From: Alicyclobacillus fastidiosus
Lineage (GTDB): Bacteria > Bacillota > Bacilli > Alicyclobacillales > Alicyclobacillaceae
Length of the DNA stretch: 64,000 nucleotides
Assembly (NCBI RefSeq): GCF_026651875.1
Contig: NZ_CP104067.1
Coordinates: 868,001 to 932,000, forward strand
Reading direction: 5' to 3'
Shown: one piece after another, positions 18,179 to 26,669 of the stretch
Numbering within the stretch: position 1 is the first letter of the stretch
How the letters are laid out: each line of letters begins with the position of its first letter
Position numbers and translations under genes: made by a program
The notes under the pieces: generated by a model
What the model was told of the DNA's origin: nothing
The model's database searches: none
What the model saw: the letters and a program-made list of their open reading frames with translations, nothing else

Positions 18179-18853
18179 ATGCGGGCGAGCGCGAGTCGAA
18201 TTTTGCGCGCACGGCGGCCGAGCAGGACGAGAGAGTTCAGTTACCTGGCTGTAGGGCCCGATATTCGTCGCACCATCCGCCAGTTCGTCCGCAGGGGTGG
18301 CCTGTACGTCGGCTCTGTTCGCAGGCGCAAGCTGACGAGACCAGGTCGATTGGTGGTGCTTTGGGACGTGTCGGGATCGATGGCAGAGACGATTCCATTG
18401 TACCTACCATGGCTGCACCGCGTGGCCCTTTCCGCTCGAGACGTCGGGATTTTTCCGTTTGGCGTGCGACTGGAAGACTTGACCCCCGTCATGCGGCAGC
18501 CGTACGCGAACGTGTTATCGGCCGTCGCGGCCACCTCGGACTTGTGGGAGGGGGGCACCCAGCTTGGGGCGGCGATCGATGAGTGGAACGTTCGCCATGG
18601 GGCAAGATGGCTTCGCGGGCGGGTGACCGTGCTCATCATCAGCGATGGGTGGGACAGTGGCAGCAAAGAGTCGGTGGCAAGCGCCTTGCGAGCGATTCGA
18701 GCCCGTGACGCGCGGATTGTGTGGATGCATCCGCTCCTTCGAACACCTGGCTTCGAATTGAAGACGCGCGCGCTCGTGGCCGCAAAACCATACGTCGACC
18801 AGTGGCTTCCAGGTGGAACGCCAATCGATTTAGACCAGGCGGTCATCTCGTAA
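18179..18853 (+). CDS. CoxE-like VWA-domain protein, apparently N-truncated
   Basis: At least 224 residues with a VWA domain: the MIDAS motif is VLWDVSGSMAE, with later ISDGWDSGS. This is the C-terminal two thirds of CoxE-like partners of MoxR ATPases, normally about 380 residues. The frame is open back to the MoxR stop codon (18026) and the protein-like text continues upstream (SLAQQLPASLPPW), yet there is no ATG, GTG or TTG before 18179 and no ribosome binding site at 18179. About 100-150 N-terminal residues seem to be missing, so the gene may be damaged or use a CTG or coupled start. Confidence 0.65.
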   Translation: MRASASRILRARRPSRTREFSYLAVGPDIRRTIRQFVRRGGLYVGSVRRRKLTRPGRLVVLWDVSGSMAETIPLYLPWLHRVALSARDVGIFPFGVRLEDLTPVMRQPYANVLSAVAATSDLWEGGTQLGAAIDEWNVRHGARWLRGRVTVLIISDGWDSGSKESVASALRAIRARDARIVWMHPLLRTPGFELKTRALVAAKPYVDQWLPGGTPIDLDQAVIS

Positions 18854-18899
18854 AAGTTCTTAATTTTCACTATCTTCATCGAAGAAAAGGAGGGTTTCC

Positions 18900-19718
18900 A
18901 TGAAACCGGCAGTGTTTTCGTATCACAAAAGCACTTCTGTCGAAGAGGCCGTGAAGTGGCTCGACCAACACCCTGAGGGCAAGATTCTGGCAGGCGGACA
19001 AAGTTTGATCCCGCTGATGAATTTCCGCCTCTCCCGCCCCGAGGAACTCCTCGATATCACGGGGATTCCGCAGCTCGATACCGTGTCACAAACAGGAGAC
19101 CGACTCGTCCTTGGCGGACTCATCCGACATCAAGATCTGGCGGAGCACGATCAGGTTCGAGGCGCGGCTCCGGTGTTGGCCGAGGCGGCGAGCCACGTGG
19201 GGCATTGGGCGATAAGGAATCGCGGTACGCTCGGAGGATCGCTCGTGCACGCAGATCCTGCTGCAGAACTCCCTGCCGCCATGGTCGCACTCGACGCGAC
19301 ATTCGAACTGGTCAGCCGCGCTGGAGTTCGGGAGGTGCCTGCACGCGATTTTTATCTCGGATTTTTAACCACGGACATCATGCAAGGTGAGTTGTTGACG
19401 CGCGTATCGATTCCCATCGCGGATAAAACGGCGTTCGGGTTCGCCGAAGTCGCGCGCCGCCCCGGCGACTTCGCTCTGGCAGGCAGTTTTGTCGAAGTCG
19501 GTAGAGACGCATCTGGCGCCATTACGTGGTTTGGCATCAGCGGCGGCCCAGAGCGCAGAGCGATCACCTGGCCAACGGACGCACAGGAGCGCGCGCACGC
19601 CATATTAGAGCAACTCGACACCGTGGACATTCTCGACGACGAAGCGTACCGACACCACGTCGCGCAGGTCGTCGCAGAAGAGACGTATCGCAAAGCAGCA
19701 GGGGGGAGCGCGCGATGA
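18900..19718 (+). CDS. Molybdenum hydroxylase FAD subunit (CoxM/XdhB type)
   Basis: A 272-residue FAD-binding medium subunit of the xanthine dehydrogenase/CO dehydrogenase family. The FAD loops are visible: LAGGQSLIPLMNFRLSRP near residue 31 and IRNRGTLGGSLVHADPAAEL near 106. It passes electrons from the Fe-S subunit to an acceptor such as quinone or NAD. A perfect AAGGAGG precedes the ATG, a fresh strong start after the damaged VWA gene. Its stop overlaps the next start. Confidence 0.93.
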   Translation: MKPAVFSYHKSTSVEEAVKWLDQHPEGKILAGGQSLIPLMNFRLSRPEELLDITGIPQLDTVSQTGDRLVLGGLIRHQDLAEHDQVRGAAPVLAEAASHVGHWAIRNRGTLGGSLVHADPAAELPAAMVALDATFELVSRAGVREVPARDFYLGFLTTDIMQGELLTRVSIPIADKTAFGFAEVARRPGDFALAGSFVEVGRDASGAITWFGISGGPERRAITWPTDAQERAHAILEQLDTVDILDDEAYRHHVAQVVAEETYRKAAGGSAR

Positions 19719-20221
19719 ACGAACTGAGGGCGGTTGAGAAGGTGACCATCACACTCCGTGTCAACGGCGAGGAGAGGGTGGTTTCTGTCGAACCTCGGTG
19801 GCTGTTATCGGACGTATTGCGCCACGGGTTGGGCCTCGTGGGGACGCACGTCGGCTGTGAACAGGGGGTGTGCGGCAGTTGTACGGTGCTCGTCGACGGA
19901 CAGCCGACGCGCAGTTGTCTGCAGTTTGCCGTGCAGGCAGAGGGCAGTGACATCGTCACGATTGAAGGGGTGACGCAAAGCGAGGGCTTGACACCTCTAC
20001 AGCGGGCGTTTGCACAACACCACGCGCTACAGTGCGGATTTTGTACGCCTGGGATGGTGTTGACCGCACAGGCGCTGCTCGACAAAGTCGCGAACCCGGA
20101 CGAAGAGACGATTCGCGAGGCGCTGTCGGGAAACATCTGCCGCTGCACCGGTTATCAATCCATCGTGGACGCAGTCATGGCTGCGGCCGGGACTGCGAAG
20201 AACCAAGTAGAGGAGGACTGA
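19715..20221 (+). CDS. Molybdenum hydroxylase [2Fe-2S] subunit (CoxS/XdhC-small type)
   Basis: A 168-residue small subunit with two iron-sulfur clusters: plant-ferredoxin-like CEQGVCGSC with a later Cys (RSCLQ), and the helical cluster CGFCTPG plus ICRCTGY. It carries electrons from the molybdenum centre to FAD. ATGA overlap with the FAD subunit gene and two bases from the large-subunit gene. Confidence 0.95.
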   Translation: MNELRAVEKVTITLRVNGEERVVSVEPRWLLSDVLRHGLGLVGTHVGCEQGVCGSCTVLVDGQPTRSCLQFAVQAEGSDIVTIEGVTQSEGLTPLQRAFAQHHALQCGFCTPGMVLTAQALLDKVANPDEETIREALSGNICRCTGYQSIVDAVMAAAGTAKNQVEED

Positions 20222-20223
20222 GT

Positions 20224-22551
20224 ATGTCGCGCTTACTGGCCAAACCTCGCTTCACTGGGGCGCGCGTCACGCGGATGGAGGACGACCGCCTGCTCAAGGG
20301 TCAAGGGAGATATCTCGATGACATCACCGTGCCGGGCATGCTCGAAATTGCGTTTGTGAGGTCGAACCGCTCTGCGGCGAAGCTCGTCGAGGTCGACGTG
20401 GAGGCCGCCCGCAACCTGCCAGGTGTGATGGCGGTGTTTACTGCACAAAACTGCCCCTACGTCCTGCACGATGAAAAATATCAAGTGGATCAATCGGTGT
20501 TGGCCAAAGACGAGGTTCGCTATGTCGGCGAGCCCATCGTGGTGATTGTGGCAGAAAACCGGTATATCGCGGAGGACGCTGTCGAGTTGGTGCGCGTCCA
20601 GTACGACGCGCTGCCCCCCGTGATCACGGCCAAAGACGCATTGGCGGACACCCGCCGCGTGCACAGCCAGCGATCGAACGTGTTTGAACACTGGGAGCAG
20701 GTGACCGACGGGTTCGAAGAGGCGTTCAACTCTGCCCCTCATCGCGCGCACGCGACATTTGTGACCCACCGCCAGACCGGTGTTCCGATGGAGACGCGCG
20801 GCTGTGCCGCCATGGTCGATCCCGCCTCAGGACGCCTCACCGTCTATGTCTCGCATCAGTCGGTGCACCAGTTCCGCACCGACCTCATTAAGGTGATGAA
20901 CCTCGACGAGCATCAGGTCCGCGTGGTTGTACCGGAAGTCGGCGGTGCGTTCGGCATCAAAGCGATGTTTTACACGGAATACATCGTCGTGACGCACGCC
21001 GCGAAGGCCCTGGCACGCCCCGTGAAGTGGATCGGCGACCGCACGGAGAGCCTTCTCGCCGACTGCCACGCACGCGATAACATCCACGAGGTGGAAGTCG
21101 CATTCGACGACGACGGCGTGATCTGTGCAGTGCGCGACAACGTCATTGGCGACACCGGCGCCTACCCGATTCTCGGCTTTCCGGGCGCCGTCGGCGAAGC
21201 GGGATGGGCGACCGGACATCTGACCGGGCCGTACAAAATCCCGCATGTCGCCATCACGGTCGATTGCGTCTTTTCAAACAAAGCCCCAGTTGGCGCATAC
21301 CGCGGTGTCGGCGGGCCAGTCGGCGCGCAGGTGCAAGAGGGATATATCGACCTGGTCGCTCGCAAGTTGGGCAAAGACCCAATTGAGGTTCGCCGGGTGA
21401 ACCTGATTCAAAAGGACCAGTTCCCGTTTCTCTCGGCCACAGGCAACACGTATGACCCCGGTTCCTACGCGGAGTCGATGGAGGAGGCCCTCAGGCTCAT
21501 CGGCTACGATACGTTCCGCGACGAGCAGCTGGAGGCCAGAAAGCAGGGCAGGTACCTTGGTATCGGCGTCTGTGTATTTGTGGAACCGTCGGCGGGGGTG
21601 TCGTCAGAGGCGGGATCGACTCCGTATGAAGCGGTGACTCTGCGCCTGGAACCGAGCGGGAAAATCACGGCGTCCACGGGGCTTGGGCCGTCGGGACAGG
21701 GGCACGAGACGACGCTCGCGCAACTCATCGCCGACGAACTGAGCGTGGACGTCGGGGACATCGTGGTCTTGCACGGCGATACGGACAGTGCGCCGTTTGG
21801 CGGCGGTACAGGCGGTAGCCGCTCGGCGACCATCGGCGGCGGCGCGGCGCTGAAAGCGGCGAAAGAGATGCGGGGCAAGCTCGCAAAGATCGCGGCGCAC
21901 TTGCTCGAGGCCTCACAGGAGGACATCGAGTTCAAGGACGGCCAAGCACAGGTGGCTGGCGTGCCATCGCGCGGTCATTCGATTGCAGAGCTCGCGCGCA
22001 TTGCCTATACGGATGTCTCGAAACTGCCCGACGATATGCAGCCGGGACTCGAGGTGGTATCGCGCTACCGCCCGCCGATGTCTGTCACGTACAGCAACGG
22101 CACGCACGCGGCGAAAGTGGAGGTCGACATCCAGACGGGCCTCGTGAAGATTCTCGACTACGTTGCGGTCAACGATTGTGGGGTCCTTATCAACCCGATG
22201 ATCGTCGAGGGGCAAATCCACGGTGGGGTCGCACAAGGCATCGGCAGCACCTTCCTAGAGGAGTTGCGGTACGACGACGCGGGACAATTGACGACCACAT
22301 CGCTTGCAGAGTACCTCCTGCCGGCGATGACCGACGTTCCGCGCATGCGCATCGAGCACCTCGTGACCCCGTCTGGCAACGACGGGGGATTCAAGGGGAT
22401 GGGGGAGGGATCGCTCATCGCCGGTCCGCCGTCACTGTGTAGTGCAGTGTCCAACGCGCTCGAGCCATTTGGCGTGTTTGCGACAGAGATCCCCATTCTC
22501 CCGCAGCACATCATCGCGTGGACGAAAGACAAGGTGGCGGTCGAAGCATGA
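20224..22551 (+). CDS. Molybdenum hydroxylase large subunit (CoxL/XdhA type)
   Basis: A 775-residue molybdopterin-binding subunit of the xanthine oxidase family (GGAFGIKAMFYTEY, GGGTGGSRSATIGGGA, GMGEGSLIAGPPS). The substrate loop at about residue 357 reads GAYRGVGGP; the AYRCSFR loop with the copper-binding cysteine of true CO dehydrogenase is absent, so CO oxidation is not supported. The C-terminal glutamate motif GMGEGS matches the catalytic glutamate of the family. Substrate open: purine, nicotinate or another N-heterocycle or aldehyde. AGGAGG precedes the ATG; its stop overlaps xdhC. Confidence 0.92.
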   Translation: MSRLLAKPRFTGARVTRMEDDRLLKGQGRYLDDITVPGMLEIAFVRSNRSAAKLVEVDVEAARNLPGVMAVFTAQNCPYVLHDEKYQVDQSVLAKDEVRYVGEPIVVIVAENRYIAEDAVELVRVQYDALPPVITAKDALADTRRVHSQRSNVFEHWEQVTDGFEEAFNSAPHRAHATFVTHRQTGVPMETRGCAAMVDPASGRLTVYVSHQSVHQFRTDLIKVMNLDEHQVRVVVPEVGGAFGIKAMFYTEYIVVTHAAKALARPVKWIGDRTESLLADCHARDNIHEVEVAFDDDGVICAVRDNVIGDTGAYPILGFPGAVGEAGWATGHLTGPYKIPHVAITVDCVFSNKAPVGAYRGVGGPVGAQVQEGYIDLVARKLGKDPIEVRRVNLIQKDQFPFLSATGNTYDPGSYAESMEEALRLIGYDTFRDEQLEARKQGRYLGIGVCVFVEPSAGVSSEAGSTPYEAVTLRLEPSGKITASTGLGPSGQGHETTLAQLIADELSVDVGDIVVLHGDTDSAPFGGGTGGSRSATIGGGAALKAAKEMRGKLAKIAAHLLEASQEDIEFKDGQAQVAGVPSRGHSIAELARIAYTDVSKLPDDMQPGLEVVSRYRPPMSVTYSNGTHAAKVEVDIQTGLVKILDYVAVNDCGVLINPMIVEGQIHGGVAQGIGSTFLEELRYDDAGQLTTTSLAEYLLPAMTDVPRMRIEHLVTPSGNDGGFKGMGEGSLIAGPPSLCSAVSNALEPFGVFATEIPILPQHIIAWTKDKVAVEA

Positions 22552-23645
22552 CCACCATCCACGACTTCGCGACGACGCTCGAGTACTGTGCAGACCACGG
22601 CTTGCGGGCGGCGGTCGCCGTCGTGGTCGAGACGGACGGCTCTGTGTATCGGCGTGCGGGCGCCCGCAGTGTCATCACGGAAGATGGCCAAATCCTCGGC
22701 GTCATCAGTGGGGGGTGCGCCGAACAAGACCTCCTCGAGCACGCGAAAGAGACTTGGCAAACCGGGCAAACGTTGCAGGCGCAATACGATTTTCGCAGTC
22801 CTGACGACTTGCTTTGGGGGATGGGCGCGGGGTGTAACGGTGCCCTCACTGTTTGTCTCATTCCGTTCGATCCTTCGACGAACCCCGAACTGGCCGACAG
22901 GCTGCAAGCGGATCTGCGCCAACGTGCGGACGCCTGCGAGCCGTATGTCTGTGTCACGATTGTTCAGTCGAGCGATCCGAACGCCTGGCCAATTGGCCCC
23001 GTGACTGCCACCGACGTATTCTATCTGCAGGACCTGCCCGAGGTGTCGGCTGCAAAGCCGCTGCTCGTTCGCCGAACGTGGGCCGGGACGGATGTACAAC
23101 TGTTCGTCGAAGTCGTGTCGCCTCGTCCGCGACTGGTTGTCTTCGGGGCGGGGGAGGATGCTCGTCCTCTCGTTCACTTCGCGGCTGCGGCAGATTGGCA
23201 CGTGACCGTCGTCGACCACCGCGTCGAGTTTGCCAGCTCGACGCGATTTCCCGAAGCGGCCGCCATTCGGGTCGTTCGCCGAGACGAGTACGCGTCGCTC
23301 GACCTGGACGACGCCGCATTTGCGGTGGTGATGATGCACAATTATCACTTGGACCGCGACCTGCTCCAAAACCTCCTGCCTCGCCCGCTTAGCTACCTCG
23401 GCGTACTCGGACCGCGGAGCCGCTTTGATGGTCTGTTGCAAGAGGTGCGCGCGGCCGGCGTCGCGGTGGAAGCGGCGTCCCTGACCAAGGTTCATTCCCC
23501 AGTCGGGCTCGATATCGGTGCGCAAACTCCGGAAGAGATTGCGCTGAGTGTCATCGCCGAAGCGATGGCGCGCCGACGCGCCAGAACGGGGCGGTCGCTG
23601 CGGGAGCGCGTGGGAACGGCCGACGTTCAGGGGGCGCCCACGTGA
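22548..23645 (+). CDS. XdhC/CoxI-family molybdenum cofactor insertion factor
   Basis: A 365-residue XdhC-type protein: N-terminal XdhC/CoxI domain with the conserved SGGCAEQ cysteine near residue 60, and a C-terminal Rossmann domain starting VVFGAGEDARPLV near 202. XdhC binds molybdenum cofactor, sulfurates it and delivers it to the large subunit. ATGA overlap with the large-subunit gene and GTGATG overlap with mocA point to coupled translation. Confidence 0.92.
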   Translation: MTTIHDFATTLEYCADHGLRAAVAVVVETDGSVYRRAGARSVITEDGQILGVISGGCAEQDLLEHAKETWQTGQTLQAQYDFRSPDDLLWGMGAGCNGALTVCLIPFDPSTNPELADRLQADLRQRADACEPYVCVTIVQSSDPNAWPIGPVTATDVFYLQDLPEVSAAKPLLVRRTWAGTDVQLFVEVVSPRPRLVVFGAGEDARPLVHFAAAADWHVTVVDHRVEFASSTRFPEAAAIRVVRRDEYASLDLDDAAFAVVMMHNYHLDRDLLQNLLPRPLSYLGVLGPRSRFDGLLQEVRAAGVAVEAASLTKVHSPVGLDIGAQTPEEIALSVIAEAMARRRARTGRSLRERVGTADVQGAPT

Positions 23646-24307
23646 TGCGCGAGTCGACCAGCCGCACCGGGGGGATTTTCACAGTCGTACTCGGTGCAGG
23701 CCTGGCGAGGAGGATGGGGCGGCAGAAGCTCCTCCTGCCGATGCCCGATGGCCGCCCCATCCTCCGGGCGACTATCGACGCCGCGTGCGGGACCTCGGCT
23801 GCGGGCGTATTGCTGGTCATCGGCGAGGACGGCGAAAAATTGGCGGAGGCCGTCGCAGGTGCGCCCGTGACGGTCCTTCGCAACCCGCGTGCGAGCGAAG
23901 GGCAGAGCACCTCGCTTCACGTCGCAGTAGCGGCCCTCATTCACTTGCGGGCCAGCGCGGGCGTGTTCATGCTCGCGGACCAGCCGGAGATCTCCCCCGA
24001 GTCGCTTCAGGCGGTCATGCAAAGCTACGAGGAGAGCCGCGCGCCGATTGTGCAGGCGCAGTACCGCGACGGCTTTGGACATCCGGTACTGTTCAGTTCC
24101 GACCTCTACGATGCATTGTTGACGGTTGTCGGCGATGCGGGCGGCCGGCGCGTCATCCGCGACCACCAGCACCTGCGCCATGCGGTCGCTGTCGGCGGAC
24201 TGACTCCGCCTGACATCGATACACCGGACGACTACGCGGCGTTACTCGCCCGGTGGGCTGAACGGGGGGCGTCTTTTCTGGAAGGAAAAGATGCCAGCGG
24301 CCGTTAG
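23642..24307 (+). CDS. mocA: MocA-like molybdenum cofactor cytidylyltransferase
   Basis: A 221-residue nucleotidyltransferase of the MobA/MocA group: VVLGAGLARRMGRQKLLLP (first glycine loop), LADQPEISPESLQ and GFGHPVLFSSDLYDALL. It would attach CMP to molybdopterin, giving the MCD cofactor used by this enzyme family. GTG at 23642 has GGGGG seven bases upstream; ATG 23645 follows. The last 66 bases overlap the convergent MFS gene, an unusual tail-to-tail overlap. Confidence 0.88.
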   Translation: MMRESTSRTGGIFTVVLGAGLARRMGRQKLLLPMPDGRPILRATIDAACGTSAAGVLLVIGEDGEKLAEAVAGAPVTVLRNPRASEGQSTSLHVAVAALIHLRASAGVFMLADQPEISPESLQAVMQSYEESRAPIVQAQYRDGFGHPVLFSSDLYDALLTVVGDAGGRRVIRDHQHLRHAVAVGGLTPPDIDTPDDYAALLARWAERGASFLEGKDASGR

Positions 24308-25474
24308 CGTGGCCAAGGTGGCCACGAGGAGGATGGGGGAGAGGCCGGCGTGATCGAATAGATTGCCGAATAGAACCGGTCCGATGAGCCGCCCCACACT
24401 TCCAAATCCACCGATGAGACCGAGATAAAACGGTGCGCTGCGGCCCATCGTTTGGGTGATGAAGGCGGGGATGGTGGGAGAGATTTGCATTTCTCCGAGC
24501 GTCGCGATGACCATGCCGATGACGAGGTACGAATACCTTGTGTGGACGATGAGGACGAGCAGAAAAGCCGCCCCGTACAACAGCGCACTGCTGACCAGCC
24601 GGGCGGGTAGCGCGCGCGTGACGGTTCGGTTTAGAAGGGTTGTGACGGGCTGCCCGACGAGGATGATGAGGCCGTTAATCGTCCACAGGAAGCTGTAAGT
24701 AGCCGGTGAGTGCCCTTCTTGATTGAGGTACGGGGCGACGCCGGAATTCCACGCCGACGTCGACAAAAACACCAGCATACACCCCGCGCCGACGAACAGA
24801 TAGGCGCGGTAGTTCTTCAACAAGATGCCGATTCCGGTATCGCGCTGCGTCATCAACCCCTTTGACCACTGATGGAGGTCATCCGCTTTCATTCGCCTCA
24901 TAAACCACCAGAAAAACAGTGCAAAGCCGAGCGTGGTCAGGCTGTTGAACAAAAACGTCAAATTGAATGACACCGCCGCGAGGATGCCGGCCAGCGTAGT
25001 GCCAATGGCCACGCCGACGTTGTTGCTGACGTATACGGCGTTAAACAGTCGCACGCGGTGATCCGGCCAGCGAAAGCCGATGAACGCATTGACGGCGGGC
25101 ATTGTGACGGCGATGAGAAAGCCGTTGATGGTCATCGCCACGACGTATGGGACCCAGTCTTTAGCCACTAGCAAACACAGTTGTGCCAAGCCAGTCAACA
25201 CGAGTGACCAAACGATCAGGCGCTTTGCGCCGATGCGTTGATACAAGGCGCCTCCGACGACCTGGCCAAGGACACTTGCTAACGACTGGAAAAACAGTGC
25301 CAGTCCAGCGTCGCCGTACGACTTCAATAGGACGTTGTGTACATAGATGGTGGTCAATGGCCACATTAAAGCACTGCCCACAGAATTTACGAGGCTCGCC
25401 AGGATAAATACATACGATTCACGTGGAAGATTGGAATTCTTCATTTGCGGTACATTGGCCTGTGTCGGCATCAT
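24242..25474 (-). CDS. MFS transporter (MdtH/drug-efflux-like)
   Basis: A 410-residue protein with 12 membrane segments and a central basic loop (RRMKADDLHQWSKG). The N-terminal half has the motif A-like loop GGALYQRIGAKRLIVW. It most resembles single-component drug/H+ antiporters; the substrate is unknown. It starts with two ATG codons and a GAGG site. Its 3' end overlaps mocA by 66 bases on the other strand. Confidence 0.85.
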   Translation of the reverse strand: MMPTQANVPQMKNSNLPRESYVFILASLVNSVGSALMWPLTTIYVHNVLLKSYGDAGLALFFQSLASVLGQVVGGALYQRIGAKRLIVWSLVLTGLAQLCLLVAKDWVPYVVAMTINGFLIAVTMPAVNAFIGFRWPDHRVRLFNAVYVSNNVGVAIGTTLAGILAAVSFNLTFLFNSLTTLGFALFFWWFMRRMKADDLHQWSKGLMTQRDTGIGILLKNYRAYLFVGAGCMLVFLSTSAWNSGVAPYLNQEGHSPATYSFLWTINGLIILVGQPVTTLLNRTVTRALPARLVSSALLYGAAFLLVLIVHTRYSYLVIGMVIATLGEMQISPTIPAFITQTMGRSAPFYLGLIGGFGSVGRLIGPVLFGNLFDHAGLSPILLVATLATLTAAGIFSFQKRRPPFSPPGE

Positions 25475-25657
25475 CTGAAAAGGTCCTCAAATCTGGTAGG
25501 TGGTATGTTGTCGAGTTCCTTAGAACTTTCTGAGTATCCCACAAAAGTTGGGACTGCGCGATAGCCTTGCTGACGATTCGCAGTGCAAGCCCTTGCATTG
25601 TATCCTCTCTGGAATTCTGATAAAAGAAAGTGAGTGCCGACTGTATGGTCACATAGG

Positions 25658-26326
25658 ATGAAGGGGATGGTGCGGTTGTATCCGATGAAGCTACAGGACG
25701 CGATGGTCACCATCGTCGGGTCAGAGCCTGAGGAAGAGCACAAAGTTCGAATTGTCGATATCACGGAGGATACGGTGGTCATCACACCTCCGTTCGACCA
25801 GAACGGATACGCGATGTTTTTGCCGGAAGGGACTAGGATTGTCGTGGGGTACGTGCAAACGGCGTACTTTGAGTTTGAGACGCGCGTACTGCACAACGTC
25901 CGCAGCCGAATTCCGCTTGTCATCGTACAAAAGCCCGAACTGTCGCAGATTTCTAAAGAACAGCGGAGACAGAGTTTTCGCGTCCCGGTGACTATCACAG
26001 CCAAGATCACAATCGATGGTGGCACGTCGTTCGTGATGAATTTACTAGATTTGAGCGCGGGTGGGCTTCTCGCCGTGTCCTCGACGAAACGGTTGACACG
26101 GGGGGATTTCATCGCAGGCGAGATCGTTCTCGAAACGGACAAGGGGGAGACCGTTGTCACCTTTCGCGGAGAGGTTACGCGCGAGGCCCTCGAGGATGGC
26201 CAGTACCTCTACGGCGTCCAGTTTGCGGACGTCGGTGCGAACGAGGACGTGCTCATACGCTACTGTATGAACCGACAGCGTCGGTTTCTTCGGACGCAAA
26301 GGGAGCGGTCGCAAGCGCAGACGTGA
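25658..26326 (+). CDS. PilZ-domain c-di-GMP receptor, YcgR/YpfA type
   Basis: About 222 residues: an N-terminal YcgR-like beta barrel (to about residue 100) and a PilZ domain with both c-di-GMP contacts, the RxxxR box in QRRQSFRVP and DLSAGGLL. Such proteins slow or stop the flagellar motor, or sense c-di-GMP in other membrane processes. The start is unclear: ATG codons at 25658, 25667 and 25685 all lack a good ribosome site. It stands alone between the MFS gene and dxs. Confidence 0.85.
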   Translation: MKGMVRLYPMKLQDAMVTIVGSEPEEEHKVRIVDITEDTVVITPPFDQNGYAMFLPEGTRIVVGYVQTAYFEFETRVLHNVRSRIPLVIVQKPELSQISKEQRRQSFRVPVTITAKITIDGGTSFVMNLLDLSAGGLLAVSSTKRLTRGDFIAGEIVLETDKGETVVTFRGEVTREALEDGQYLYGVQFADVGANEDVLIRYCMNRQRRFLRTQRERSQAQT

Positions 26327-26669
26327 CAGCTGTGCTCGCGGCGTCGGGACGACTGCAGTCGGGTAATCGTTCCGGTCGCCGATAGAGAAAGTTGGCAAGG
26401 TCAGCGAGGTTTTGAATATCTTACTCGTAAACTTCCTTTTGTGACGGCGTTGTCGAGGCAGTGCGCAGGGGAACACTGCAGTCAGGCCTGAGGTTCTTAC
26501 CAAGTTTGCTATCGGCCGGTTTATTTTGGTATCCTGAAATTTGAGTAATATTCGAGATTATTCGTGGCCGATGTCCCTAGCAGGACTTGTGTGAGCATCA
26601 TGGACTTATTCGAGAATTTTATACGAAAGGTTTGCCCCAAGTGCAACGGCAGTTAAATTTGTTATTCCA
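26327..26669. other. Intergenic region upstream of dxs
   Basis: No gene seen. A palindrome CGACTGCAGTCG lies at 26350-26361. A weak sigma-A-like pair, TTGCTA (26506-26511) and TATCCT (26530-26535) with an 18-base spacer, could start the isoprenoid-hopanoid operon. Downstream the sequence is AT-rich. Confidence 0.35.

Noticed and set aside
20224..22551. Carbon-monoxide dehydrogenase large chain
   Set aside because: The loop that carries the copper-binding cysteine in true CODH (AYRCSFR) is AYRGVG here, so the CO-oxidising label is not supported.
22158..23525. 455-codon open frame on the minus strand across the coxL-xdhC junction
   Set aside because: Shadow of two well-supported genes in high-GC DNA; its peptide has the arginine-rich character of antisense frames.
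26560..26650. Small ORF MDLFENFIRKVCPKCNGS upstream of dxs
   Set aside because: 18 codons, no ribosome site, no membrane or known motif; treated as non-coding.
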